8,703 nucleotides of DNA from an uncultured Collinsella sp. (GTDB lineage: Bacteria > Actinomycetota > Coriobacteriia > Coriobacteriales > Coriobacteriaceae): assembly GCA_900758885.1 (NCBI GenBank), contig CAAETD010000185.1, positions 1-8,703 of the forward strand, read 5' to 3'. Shown one piece after another: positions 1 to 6,699 of the stretch (position 1 is its first letter; the number at the start of each line of letters is the position of its first letter). The translations under genes were made by a program, and so were the position numbers. The notes under the pieces were generated by a model. It saw nothing but the letters and a program-made list of their open reading frames with translations, made no database searches and was not told the origin of the DNA.

Positions 1-2460
1 GAGAACGGCCTGATGTTCGAGAGGTTCCTGTCCCCGCAGCGTACCGAGATGCCCGATATCGATATGGACTTCGACGATGAGCGTCGCCTCGAGGTCGTGG
101 AGCACGTGCGTCAGCTCTACGGTCCCGAGAAGGTCACCCACGTCATCACCTACTCGACCATCAAGGCCAAGCAGGCCATCAACGACGCCGCGCGCGTGCT
201 GGACTATCCGGTCTACATGGGCCAGCGCCTGTCCAAGATGGTCTCGAGCGACCCCAAGGTCAAGCTCAAGCAGGTACTCGAAAAACAACCCGGCAAAGAG
301 GATCTGTTTAACCCCGACTTTGCCGAGGCCTATAAAAAGGACGACGACGCCCGCCGCATCATCGACACGGCGCTCTCGATTGAGGGCCTCACCCGTGGCG
401 AGGGCGTGCACGCGTGCGCCGTTCTGATCTGCCGCGACCCCGTCAACGAGCATGTGCCCACCAAGCTCGACACCAAGGGCGGCGTCGAGATTACCCAGTA
501 CGAGGGCCATACCGTTGCCGACATGGGCCTGCTCAAGATGGACTTCTTGGGCCTGCGCACGCTGACGGTTATCTCCAAGGCCAAGGCAAACATCAAAAAG
601 AACTTCGGCATCGACATCAAAGAGGAAGAGATCCCCTTTGACGATCCCGAGATCTTTAAGCTCATGGGTTCCGGCCACACCGCCGGCGTCTTCCAGGTCG
701 AGTCCGCCGGCATGACGGCCACGATCAAGAACATGAAGCCCACCGAGTACAAGCACGTCGTGGCATTGATCGCCCTGTACCGCCCGGGCCCACTGGGCGC
801 CGGCATGGTCTCGTCCTACATCAACCGTATGAACGGCAAGGAGCCGGCGGTCTCCTATGACGACCGTCTGGACGACATCCTGGGCGAAACCTACGGCACC
901 ATGGTCTACCAGGAGCAGGTTATGCTCATCTCCGTCGAGATGTGCGGCTTCTCCAAGGGCGAATCGGACTCGCGTATCCGTAAGCCCGTGGCTAAGAAAA
1001 AGATCAAGCTGCTCACGTCGACGGTGCTCCACTGGGAGGATGGCTCGGACGAGACCACCTACGACCACTGGATGAACGGCGCTATCAAGAACAACTACAC
1101 GCGCGAGGTCGCCCAGAAGATTTGGGACGATGTTCTCGAGTTCGCATCTTACGCCTTTAACAAGTCGCACTCTGCCGGCTACGCCATCCTGGTTATGCAG
1201 ACGGCGTGGCTCAAGGCGCATTATCCGCACGAATACATGGCGGCCGTTCTGACGTCCTATACGGGCAAGACCGACAAGATCGTTCACTACGTCTCGGCGT
1301 GCCGTCACGACGGCATTCCCGTGCTGTCGCCAGATGTCAACGAGTCCGGTACCGAGTTCACGGCTACCAAGGAAGGCGTGCGCTTTGGTCTGGCCGGTAT
1401 CCGCGGCGTGGGCACCGGCGTGGCGCAGGCGATTATCGCCGAGCGCGAGGCGGGCGGTCCGTTTAAGACGCTGCACGATTTTGTCGAGCGCGTGGACTCG
1501 AGCCAGGCCAACCGTCGCGTGATCGAATCGCTCATCAAGGCAGGCGCCTTTGACTCAACGGGCTATCCGCGCCGCCAGATGATGCACTTTGTGGACAAGA
1601 ACAACCCCGAGAACATCATCGATGCCGCGGTAAAGCGCCAGAAAGATCGCGCGAGCGGCCAGACGTCGTTCTTCGATATGTTTGGCGACGTTGAGGGCTC
1701 GGGCTTTGAGGTGAGCGTGCCCGATCCGGACGGCCAGGAGTGGGACCGCCACCTTAAGCTGAGCCAGGAGAAGGAGGTTCTGGGCATCTATGTCTCGGAC
1801 CACCCGCTGCGCCCGTTTGAGTATGCACTAGCCAAGGCACGCGACTTCTCGTTCTCGCAGATCGATACCGGCTACGAGGTGCAAAACCCCACGGGCGGTA
1901 CCATCAACCAGGAGATTCCCGAGGGCAAGGCGCTGTGGTGGGCCGGCATGGTCTCGAGCGTGTCCAAGCGCGTGACCAAAAACGGCGACCCCATGGGTAT
2001 TGTGCAGCTCGAGGACATGGAAGGCGAGGCCACGGTCGTGGTGTTCCCCAAGACCTACAAAGAGGCCGAGGGATACCTGTACGGCGAGGTCGATCCCGAG
2101 ACCGGTGCGCAGCTGTCTGATGCGTTTGTTCGCATTAAGGGCAAGCTCGAGCGTTCGGACCGCGGCGACCAGATCATCGCGCAGGAGATCGTGCCGCTTG
2201 AGCTTAACGAGGAGAACAACAAGCCCAAGGTGTTTGAGGTCATGGTGCCCAACAGCCGCTTTAGCCAGGGCAATATGGCGCGTCTTGCCACGGTGCTTAC
2301 CGCCAACCCGGGCGGCGACCGCGTGGAGATCTTTATCGAGCAGGTGGACGGGCGCGTACTGCGTGCCGAGGTGCCGGCCAAGGTCAACGCACGCTCGATT
2401 CCGCTGCTGGCAGAGGCCAAGGCCATCGTGGGTAACCAAGGCCGCGTGACGGTGATCTAA
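1..2460 (+). CDS. dnaE: DNA polymerase III alpha subunit (DnaE), 5'-truncated by window edge
   Basis: This is the catalytic subunit of the replicative DNA polymerase. The reading frame is open from base 1, so the gene begins upstream; the ATG at 13 is internal, lying in the family's usual LFERFL-type segment. About 819 residues are visible. The palm acidic motif PDIDMDF (52-72) carries the aspartates equivalent to the E. coli D401/D403 pair, and KMDFLGLRTL (from 538) carries the third catalytic aspartate at 541-543. Further landmarks are ALYRPGPLGAGM (772-807), MVYQEQVM (901-924), FNKSHSAGYA (1156-1185), a helix-hairpin-helix region (about 1381-1560), a clamp-binding-like QTSFF (1660-1674) and an OB-fold segment (about 1933-2060). 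The usual RRAMGKK segment reads IRKPVAKKK and is followed by about 12 extra residues. It ends in TAA directly at an inverted-repeat element. The family assignment is very secure; PolC is excluded by the domain order and by these DnaE-type motifs. Confidence 0.97.
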   Translation, partial: ENGLMFERFLSPQRTEMPDIDMDFDDERRLEVVEHVRQLYGPEKVTHVITYSTIKAKQAINDAARVLDYPVYMGQRLSKMVSSDPKVKLKQVLEKQPGKEDLFNPDFAEAYKKDDDARRIIDTALSIEGLTRGEGVHACAVLICRDPVNEHVPTKLDTKGGVEITQYEGHTVADMGLLKMDFLGLRTLTVISKAKANIKKNFGIDIKEEEIPFDDPEIFKLMGSGHTAGVFQVESAGMTATIKNMKPTEYKHVVALIALYRPGPLGAGMVSSYINRMNGKEPAVSYDDRLDDILGETYGTMVYQEQVMLISVEMCGFSKGESDSRIRKPVAKKKIKLLTSTVLHWEDGSDETTYDHWMNGAIKNNYTREVAQKIWDDVLEFASYAFNKSHSAGYAILVMQTAWLKAHYPHEYMAAVLTSYTGKTDKIVHYVSACRHDGIPVLSPDVNESGTEFTATKEGVRFGLAGIRGVGTGVAQAIIAEREAGGPFKTLHDFVERVDSSQANRRVIESLIKAGAFDSTGYPRRQMMHFVDKNNPENIIDAAVKRQKDRASGQTSFFDMFGDVEGSGFEVSVPDPDGQEWDRHLKLSQEKEVLGIYVSDHPLRPFEYALAKARDFSFSQIDTGYEVQNPTGGTINQEIPEGKALWWAGMVSSVSKRVTKNGDPMGIVQLEDMEGEATVVVFPKTYKEAEGYLYGEVDPETGAQLSDAFVRIKGKLERSDRGDQIIAQEIVPLELNEENNKPKVFEVMVPNSRFSQGNMARLATVLTANPGGDRVEIFIEQVDGRVLRAEVPAKVNARSIPLLAEAKAIVGNQGRVTVI
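1660..1683 (+). other. Putative beta-clamp binding motif in DnaE (QTSFFDMF)
   Basis: The octapeptide QTSFFDMF lies after the helix-hairpin-helix region and before the OB fold, where DnaE proteins carry their internal sliding-clamp binding peptide. Its first five residues fit the loose Q-x-x-[LF]-F clamp-binding pattern. The role is inferred from position and pattern. Confidence 0.6.
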
Positions 2461-2571
2461 AATGATTTTTCTGGGACGGGGATTAAAAAATCATTTTGGG
2501 TGACGTGTGGCGGAAGACCAGTCTTTCTGGGACGGGAATGATTTTTTCATCCCCGTCCCAGAAAAACCATT
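2459..2571. repeat. Nested inverted-repeat element between dnaE and the SNF2 gene
   Basis: The outer arms 2461-2495 and 2537-2571 are reverse complements over 35 bases with two mismatches (at 2465/2567 and 2484/2548), including an exact 18-base core, tttttctgggacggggat (2466-2483) against 2549-2566. A 13-base core, tttctgggacggg, occurs three times: direct copies at 2468-2480 and 2524-2536 and an inverted copy at 2552-2564. Two local hairpins compete with the long one. Hairpin A pairs 2459-2470 with 2486-2497 (12 perfect pairs, 15-base loop). Hairpin B pairs 2524-2536 with 2552-2564 and 2538-2541 with 2547-2550, leaving a loop of five T. The last two bases of the dnaE stop codon belong to hairpin A. 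No T-run follows a GC stem, so a classical terminator is not indicated. It may be a dispersed palindromic repeat or a small non-autonomous element; no target-site duplication is visible. Confidence 0.9.
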
Positions 2572-2585
2572 TGGCATGCGAGATT

Positions 2586-2590
2586 GGAGG
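2586..2590 (+). promoter_or_regulatory. Ribosome binding site fixing the SNF2 gene start at ATG 2596
   Basis: GGAGG lies five bases before ATG 2596, which is normal spacing. The in-frame TTG at 2584 overlaps this site and the GTG at 2593 is only two bases from it, so neither is likely to be the start. The protein therefore begins MAQGTF. Confidence 0.85.
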
Positions 2591-2595
2591 AAGTG

Positions 2596-5500
2596 ATGGC
2601 GCAGGGGACGTTTGTGCAGGCGCTTCGTAAGGAGGCGGCGCTTAGCAGCACCTTTATGAAGGGGCGCTCGCTCATGCTCAACGGTGCCGTGCTGTCGTTT
2701 GAGGACTCCGGCTCGCGCTTCTCCAAAAACGTGAACATCGAGGGCGCGGTGCGTGGCTCGCGCGGCGACCTGTACAAGACGCACGTGGCGCTCGATATGG
2801 ACGAGCACGAGGTGATCGACTACGACTGCGATTGCCCCGCTGCCTTCCGCTATTCCGGCATGTGCAAGCACGCCATCGCCACGGCGTTGGCGTATCTGGA
2901 TGCCAGCGGCGCCGAGCCCGTTGAGGGCCTGCGCACGCCGGTCCGCACGTTTACGGCACCGCCCGTACAATCCAAACAGCCCACACGCCCCGCGCCCACC
3001 GCATCTGCGGTCAACCCCAACTTTCCCTTCCCGGCACCCGTCCCCACGAGCCCGAGCCTTGTGGCGGCGCTTTCCGATCTTTCGGACGCGCGCATGGACG
3101 AGCTCGTGGCCATGCGTCGCAAGCTCGCCGGCACCATCGACCCCGATGCGCCCAAAGCGGTGCTGGAGCCCTCGCTGGTGCCGTACTACAATCCGCTGTT
3201 TGCCGATCGCTTTAACTGGGCACTCGAGTTTCGCATTCGCTGCGGTTCGGTGTCCTACGTGGTTAAGGATATCGACGGCATGGCCGATGCCTATGTGCGC
3301 GGCGGTACGTTCTCCTATGGCAAGAAGCTTACGTTTGTTCATGTGCCCGAGGCTTTCGATGACGTGTCGACAAAGCTGCTCGACTTTATCGCAATGACGG
3401 TCGCCTACCTAGGCGATATTACGAGCTCGCGCTCGGCATCGTATGACTTTGCCCGCAGCGGCTTTGTCGCCGAGCGTCAGTTGCCGGTATCCGAGTATTC
3501 CGTCGTGTCCGTGCTGGACCTGCTGCGCGGCAGGACCATGTCCTTTGAGCCCGCTTGGTCGCGGGGGACGACGACGCATCGCTCCTACGAGGTGGCCGTC
3601 GAGTCGTCGCCGCAGGGGGAGGGCGAAGTCCCGGCTAAGCGCCCGCCGCTTCTTGCCGCCAAGATTGCACCGGCGGCGGGAGGCAGCTACGACTTGCGCC
3701 TTCCGGCCGATACGCATTGCTTTGTCGCGAGCGACGCAGCCTATCTGGTCGATACGCGCCGCGCGCGCCGTACCGACACGGCGTTTGCCCAACATGCGGC
3801 GCCGTTCCTTTCGCACTTGTTGCCCTGCCGCACGCCGGTCCATATCGCCGCCGACCAGGTGGGCGAGTTCTGCCGCATGGCGCTGCCTATCTTGCGCGAC
3901 TATACCGACCTGACCGCTCCCGCCGCGCTCGACGCCGTGGCACCCGAGCCGAGTTTTGCCATGGCGATTGGCGTCGACGATGGTCTTGTGACCTGCAAGA
4001 TTACGGTGGCCTACGGTGATTGGTCGGCAGATCTCTTTAGTCTTGGTGCTCCGGGCAGTCCTTTCGAAGAGCAACGTCCCGGCGTTCCGCCCCGCGATAC
4101 GGTGGCGGAGTTTCGCGTTATGGACACGGCGGCCCTGTATTTCGACTTTTACGAGGGCGGCCTGGCGTTTGAGGAGCGCGACGACGCCCGCCTGTTCTAC
4201 TTGCTGACCGAGGGCCTGTCTGCCCTGTCCGAGCTGGGCGAGGTCATGCTCAGCGACCGCCTGCGCCAGATCTCGGTCCGTCCTGCGCCCAAGCTTTCGG
4301 TGCGTGCGACCGTCAAGAGCAACCTGCTCGATGTCGAACTGGGCACGAGCGGTCTTTCGGCGGCAGATCTTGCCATCTATCTGGACTCGTACAAGCGCCA
4401 CCAGACGTTCGCTCGCCTTACGTCCGGCGACATCGTTCGCCTGGATGAAGGTGCCCGCGCTGCGTTTGGCCTTGCCGAGGACCTGGGGGTCGATGCTGTC
4501 GACCTGCTCGACGGCGTGTCGCTTCCCGCGTCGAGCACCCTTTTTGTCGACAGCATGCTCGCACGCACGCCGGCGCTCGAGGCCGATCGCGACGCCGCGT
4601 TCCGCCGCACCGTCGAGCGCCTGGACACGATCGGCAAGATGGACTTTACGGTACCAGTCTCGCTCAAGGCCACACTGCGCGGCTATCAGGTCGACGGCTA
4701 CCAGTGGCTCGGCTCGCTCGAGCACCTGGGCCTCGGCGGTATCTTGGCCGACGATATGGGCCTAGGCAAAACGCTGCAGATGATCGCACATATCCTGGCG
4801 CGCGTGGAGGCGGGGGATACCAAGCCCACGCTCGTGGTATGTCCTGCGTCGCTTGTGTACAACTGGACCGCCGAGCTGGAGCGCTTTGCGCCTTCGCTCG
4901 ATGTGTGTGCCATTGTGGGCGCCAAAGCGCAGCGCCGCGTGCAGATAGCCGGAGCCGACGAGCATAACGTGGTCGTGACGTCGTATGACCTCATGCGCCG
5001 CGATATCGACGAGTATGCCGAGCAGGACTTTGCCCGCGTGGTGCTCGACGAGGCCCAGTACATTAAAAACCCGCTCACCCAGGTGGCGCGCGCTGCCAAG
5101 CGTCTGCCGGCCGGCGTGCGCTTTGCCTTGACGGGCACGCCCATCGAAAACCGCCTATCCGAGCTCTGGAGCATCTTCGACTTTTTGATGCCGGGCCTTC
5201 TGGGCACGCGCGACTCATTTGCCAAGCGCTTTGAGAGTCCCGTCGAGCATGCCGAGGGTGACAGCGCCGCTCGTCTGCAGGCGCTCGTGTCGCCGTTTGT
5301 GCTGCGTCGCGTCAAGGAAGAGGTGGTGGCCGACCTGCCCGAGAAGATCGAGGATACGGTGATGGCGCAGCTTACCGGCGAGCAGCGCAAGCTCTACCTG
5401 GCAAACCAGGACCGCATCGCTCAACAAGTGCAGCACCGCGAGGCGGGGGAGTTTAAGAAAGACAAGCTCAAGGTACTTGCCGAGCTCACCAAGCTGCGTC

Positions 5501-6069
5501 AGATCTGCTGCGACCCGCATCTGCACTATGCGGACTACAAGGCGGGAAGCGCCAAGCTCGATACATGCATGGAGCTCGTCCACGGCGCGCTCGACGGTGC
5601 CCATCGCATCTTGCTGTTCAGCCAATTTACGGGCATGCTCGATATCATCGGCAAGCGCCTGGCCAAGGAGGACATCGCCTTTCTTAAGCTTACGGGCGCA
5701 TCGTCTAAGGAGAGTCGCGCCAAGATGGTTGCGCAGTTCCAAGCGGGCGAGGTGCCGGTGTTCTTGATTTCGCTCAAGGCGGGCGGCGTGGGCCTTAATT
5801 TGACGGCTGCCGACGTGGTCATCCACTACGACCCGTGGTGGAACGTGGCGGCGCAGGATCAGGCGACCGACCGCGCCCACCGCATTGGCCAGCAGCACAC
5901 CGTGACCGTGTACAAGCTCATTGCCAAGGACACGATCGAGGAGCGCATCATGCAGATGCAGGAGTCCAAGCGCGATCTGGTCAACAGCGTGCTCGGCGGC
6001 GACGGCATCTCATCGGCGCTGTTCACGCGCGAGGATGTTCTGGCGCTGCTCGGCGGCGACGGGCGCTAA
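2596..6069 (+). CDS. SWIM zinc-finger SNF2-family DNA-dependent ATPase/helicase
   Basis: This 1157-residue protein is a SNF2-type ATPase expected to translocate on or remodel double-stranded DNA or nucleoprotein. Domains in order: a SWIM zinc finger with the CxC...CxH pattern (C78, C80, C90, H92); a Pro/Thr/Ala-rich linker (about 113-154); a long region (about 155-670) resembling the bacterial SNF2-associated region; and a complete helicase core. The core shows LRGYQVDGYQWL before motif I, DDMGLGKT (Walker A, K725), DEAQ (818-821), LTGTP (845-849), ILLFSQF (1005-1011), SLKAGGVGLNL (1059-1069) and QATDRAHRIGQ (1089-1099). All motifs needed for ATP hydrolysis are intact. It lies 135 bases after dnaE on the same strand, separated by the inverted-repeat element, so co-transcription is possible but unproven. 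Its cellular role (repair, replication restart, transcription or other) cannot be read from the sequence. No other recognisable defence genes adjoin it. Confidence 0.95.
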   Translation: MAQGTFVQALRKEAALSSTFMKGRSLMLNGAVLSFEDSGSRFSKNVNIEGAVRGSRGDLYKTHVALDMDEHEVIDYDCDCPAAFRYSGMCKHAIATALAYLDASGAEPVEGLRTPVRTFTAPPVQSKQPTRPAPTASAVNPNFPFPAPVPTSPSLVAALSDLSDARMDELVAMRRKLAGTIDPDAPKAVLEPSLVPYYNPLFADRFNWALEFRIRCGSVSYVVKDIDGMADAYVRGGTFSYGKKLTFVHVPEAFDDVSTKLLDFIAMTVAYLGDITSSRSASYDFARSGFVAERQLPVSEYSVVSVLDLLRGRTMSFEPAWSRGTTTHRSYEVAVESSPQGEGEVPAKRPPLLAAKIAPAAGGSYDLRLPADTHCFVASDAAYLVDTRRARRTDTAFAQHAAPFLSHLLPCRTPVHIAADQVGEFCRMALPILRDYTDLTAPAALDAVAPEPSFAMAIGVDDGLVTCKITVAYGDWSADLFSLGAPGSPFEEQRPGVPPRDTVAEFRVMDTAALYFDFYEGGLAFEERDDARLFYLLTEGLSALSELGEVMLSDRLRQISVRPAPKLSVRATVKSNLLDVELGTSGLSAADLAIYLDSYKRHQTFARLTSGDIVRLDEGARAAFGLAEDLGVDAVDLLDGVSLPASSTLFVDSMLARTPALEADRDAAFRRTVERLDTIGKMDFTVPVSLKATLRGYQVDGYQWLGSLEHLGLGGILADDMGLGKTLQMIAHILARVEAGDTKPTLVVCPASLVYNWTAELERFAPSLDVCAIVGAKAQRRVQIAGADEHNVVVTSYDLMRRDIDEYAEQDFARVVLDEAQYIKNPLTQVARAAKRLPAGVRFALTGTPIENRLSELWSIFDFLMPGLLGTRDSFAKRFESPVEHAEGDSAARLQALVSPFVLRRVKEEVVADLPEKIEDTVMAQLTGEQRKLYLANQDRIAQQVQHREAGEFKKDKLKVLAELTKLRQICCDPHLHYADYKAGSAKLDTCMELVHGALDGAHRILLFSQFTGMLDIIGKRLAKEDIAFLKLTGASSKESRAKMVAQFQAGEVPVFLISLKAGGVGLNLTAADVVIHYDPWWNVAAQDQATDRAHRIGQQHTVTVYKLIAKDTIEERIMQMQESKRDLVNSVLGGDGISSALFTREDVLALLGGDGR
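2827..2871 (+). other. SWIM zinc-binding motif
   Basis: Codons for C78, C80, C90 and H92 form CxCx(9)CxH within the SNF2-family protein. SWIM fingers are established zinc-binding modules that contact DNA or protein partners and are commonly found at the N-terminus of bacterial SNF2 ATPases. Confidence 0.85.
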
Positions 6070-6219
6070 CCCGCTCGGGTGGGGCCGCCAGGGCGGATAG
6101 TACGCGCCGCCCCACCGTTCCCGCCCGTTATGTGTTCATTTGCAATGCCATGGATGGCCCGGCGCTCTTTGGGCATAAGAAGGATCAAGTACATTGGCAC
6201 ATCAGCAAAGGAGAACATC
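6070..6219. other. Spacer between the SNF2 and superoxide reductase genes
   Basis: This 150-base stretch has no credible gene. A GC-rich hairpin pairs 6078-6085 with 6109-6116 (8 pairs) but no T-run follows, so it is at best a weak or factor-assisted terminator. No pair of -35 and -10 boxes matches the consensus well. The promoter of the superoxide reductase gene should lie here if that gene is transcribed alone. Confidence 0.5.
6207..6213 (+). promoter_or_regulatory. Ribosome binding site fixing the superoxide reductase start at ATG 6220
   Basis: AAAGGAG lies six bases before ATG 6220. The frame stays open back to a GTG at 6079, but that extension is spacer-like, has no such site, and would add 47 residues not found in the family. 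The family-typical N-terminus begins at MAKFF. Confidence 0.9.
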
Positions 6220-6582
6220 ATGGCGAAATTCTTTAAGGACTCCGATGGCAAGCTTATCGCTGCCATTGGCGACGGCGTTGCGACCCCTGCCGGCTGCACG
6301 GAGCTGACGGCGAACACCGAGGATGCGGCGCACGAGAAGCATGTGCCTGTTGTTGAGATCGAGCGCGACGGCCACGTCATTCGCGCACGTGTGGGCTCGA
6401 CGGAGCACCCCATGCTGCCCGAGCACTACATCGAGTGGATCGCGCTTGAGGCCGAGGGCCGCCTGGAGGTCCATTACCTTGAGCCTGGCATGAAGCCCAC
6501 GACGTTTTTCGCTGGCGGCTCCAAGACTGGTACCGTCTATGCCTACTGCAACCTGCATGGGCTGTGGTCCGCGACGTTCTAG
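6220..6582 (+). CDS. Superoxide reductase, desulfoferrodoxin family with degenerate N-terminal iron site
   Basis: This 120-residue cytoplasmic protein should reduce superoxide to hydrogen peroxide without releasing oxygen, usually taking electrons from rubredoxin, as in other anaerobes. The catalytic non-haem iron site is complete: EKHVP (E39, K40, H41), HPM (H63), EHYIEW (H69) and CNLHG (C110, H113) supply the four His and one Cys ligands plus the Glu/Lys of the substrate loop. The first 30 or so residues align in outline with a desulforedoxin domain, but the paired CxxC and CC cysteines of that domain are absent; only C26 remains. This matches what has been called class III rather than the two-iron class I protein. 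Dfx and Sor are both used as names, so no symbol is given. It has its own ribosome binding site and is followed 46 bases later by an intrinsic terminator, consistent with a short transcript ending here. Confidence 0.95.
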   Translation: MAKFFKDSDGKLIAAIGDGVATPAGCTELTANTEDAAHEKHVPVVEIERDGHVIRARVGSTEHPMLPEHYIEWIALEAEGRLEVHYLEPGMKPTTFFAGGSKTGTVYAYCNLHGLWSATF

Positions 6583-6628
6583 GAGCGCGCCCCCGCTCGG
6601 GGTATCATAGCTAGCATATGCACATGCG

Positions 6629-6660
6629 AGCGCCGGCTGCATTATGCGGCCGGCGCTTTT
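6629..6660 (+). terminator. Intrinsic terminator after the superoxide reductase gene
   Basis: Positions 6629-6641 pair with 6645-6657 to give a 13-pair stem (nine perfect outer GC-rich pairs, one G-T pair at 6638/6648) with a three-base loop, ending in TTTT at 6657-6660. It sits 46 bases after the stop codon. Only 39 bases separate it from the next ATG, so it could also act in the leader of the next gene. Confidence 0.85.
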
Positions 6661-6684
6661 ACTACGGCAACGACGATTTACGAC

Positions 6685-6692
6685 GGAAAGGG
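6685..6692 (+). promoter_or_regulatory. Ribosome binding site of the NadE-like gene
   Basis: GGAAAGGG lies seven bases before ATG 6700. It is a moderately good purine-rich site and supports the start MKLALAQID, which is also where the nitrilase-fold first strand should begin. Confidence 0.7.
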
Positions 6693-6699
6693 CTGGGCC

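Noticed and set aside
1828..2439. A 203-codon minus-strand frame antisense to dnaE
   Set aside because: Complete overlap with conserved dnaE sequence and no family-like features; a codon-bias shadow.
2584..2595. TTG at 2584 as the SNF2 gene start
   Set aside because: The TTG overlaps the GGAGG ribosome site; ATG 2596 has correct spacing.
2491..3342. A 283-codon minus-strand frame running from the SNF2 gene into the inverted-repeat element
   Set aside because: Its upstream part is antisense to the SWIM and linker region, its tail is translated repeat DNA, and no ribosome site or known motif supports it.
3409..4725. A 438-codon open frame on the minus strand inside the SNF2 gene
   Set aside because: It lies wholly antisense to a gene with clear domain content, its protein is rich in Arg/His/Ala with no recognisable motif, and such frames are expected opposite GC-biased third codon positions.
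5215..5898. A 227-codon minus-strand frame antisense to the helicase core
   Set aside because: Antisense to conserved helicase motifs and lacking any motif of its own.
2596..6069. SNF2 gene as part of an antiphage defence island
   Set aside because: Some defence systems contain SNF2 ATPases, but here the neighbours are dnaE and a superoxide reductase, with no methylase, nuclease, phospholipase-D or other defence partner in the window.
6078..6116. Hairpin after the SNF2 gene as an intrinsic terminator
   Set aside because: The 8-pair stem has a large interior and no following T-run.
6140..6195. Possible promoter boxes before the superoxide reductase gene (TTGCAA at 6140, CATAAG at 6174, TACATT at 6190)
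   Set aside because: No combination gives good matches at both boxes with 16-18 base spacing, so none can be supported.
6079..6219. GTG-started N-terminal extension of the superoxide reductase
   Set aside because: Family-like sequence and a good ribosome site begin at ATG 6220; the upstream frame is simply open by chance.
6603..6608. TATCAT as a -10 box before the terminator hairpin
   Set aside because: It matches five of six consensus bases but no -35-like sequence lies at 16-18 bases upstream. It is kept only as a possibility in the attenuator finding.
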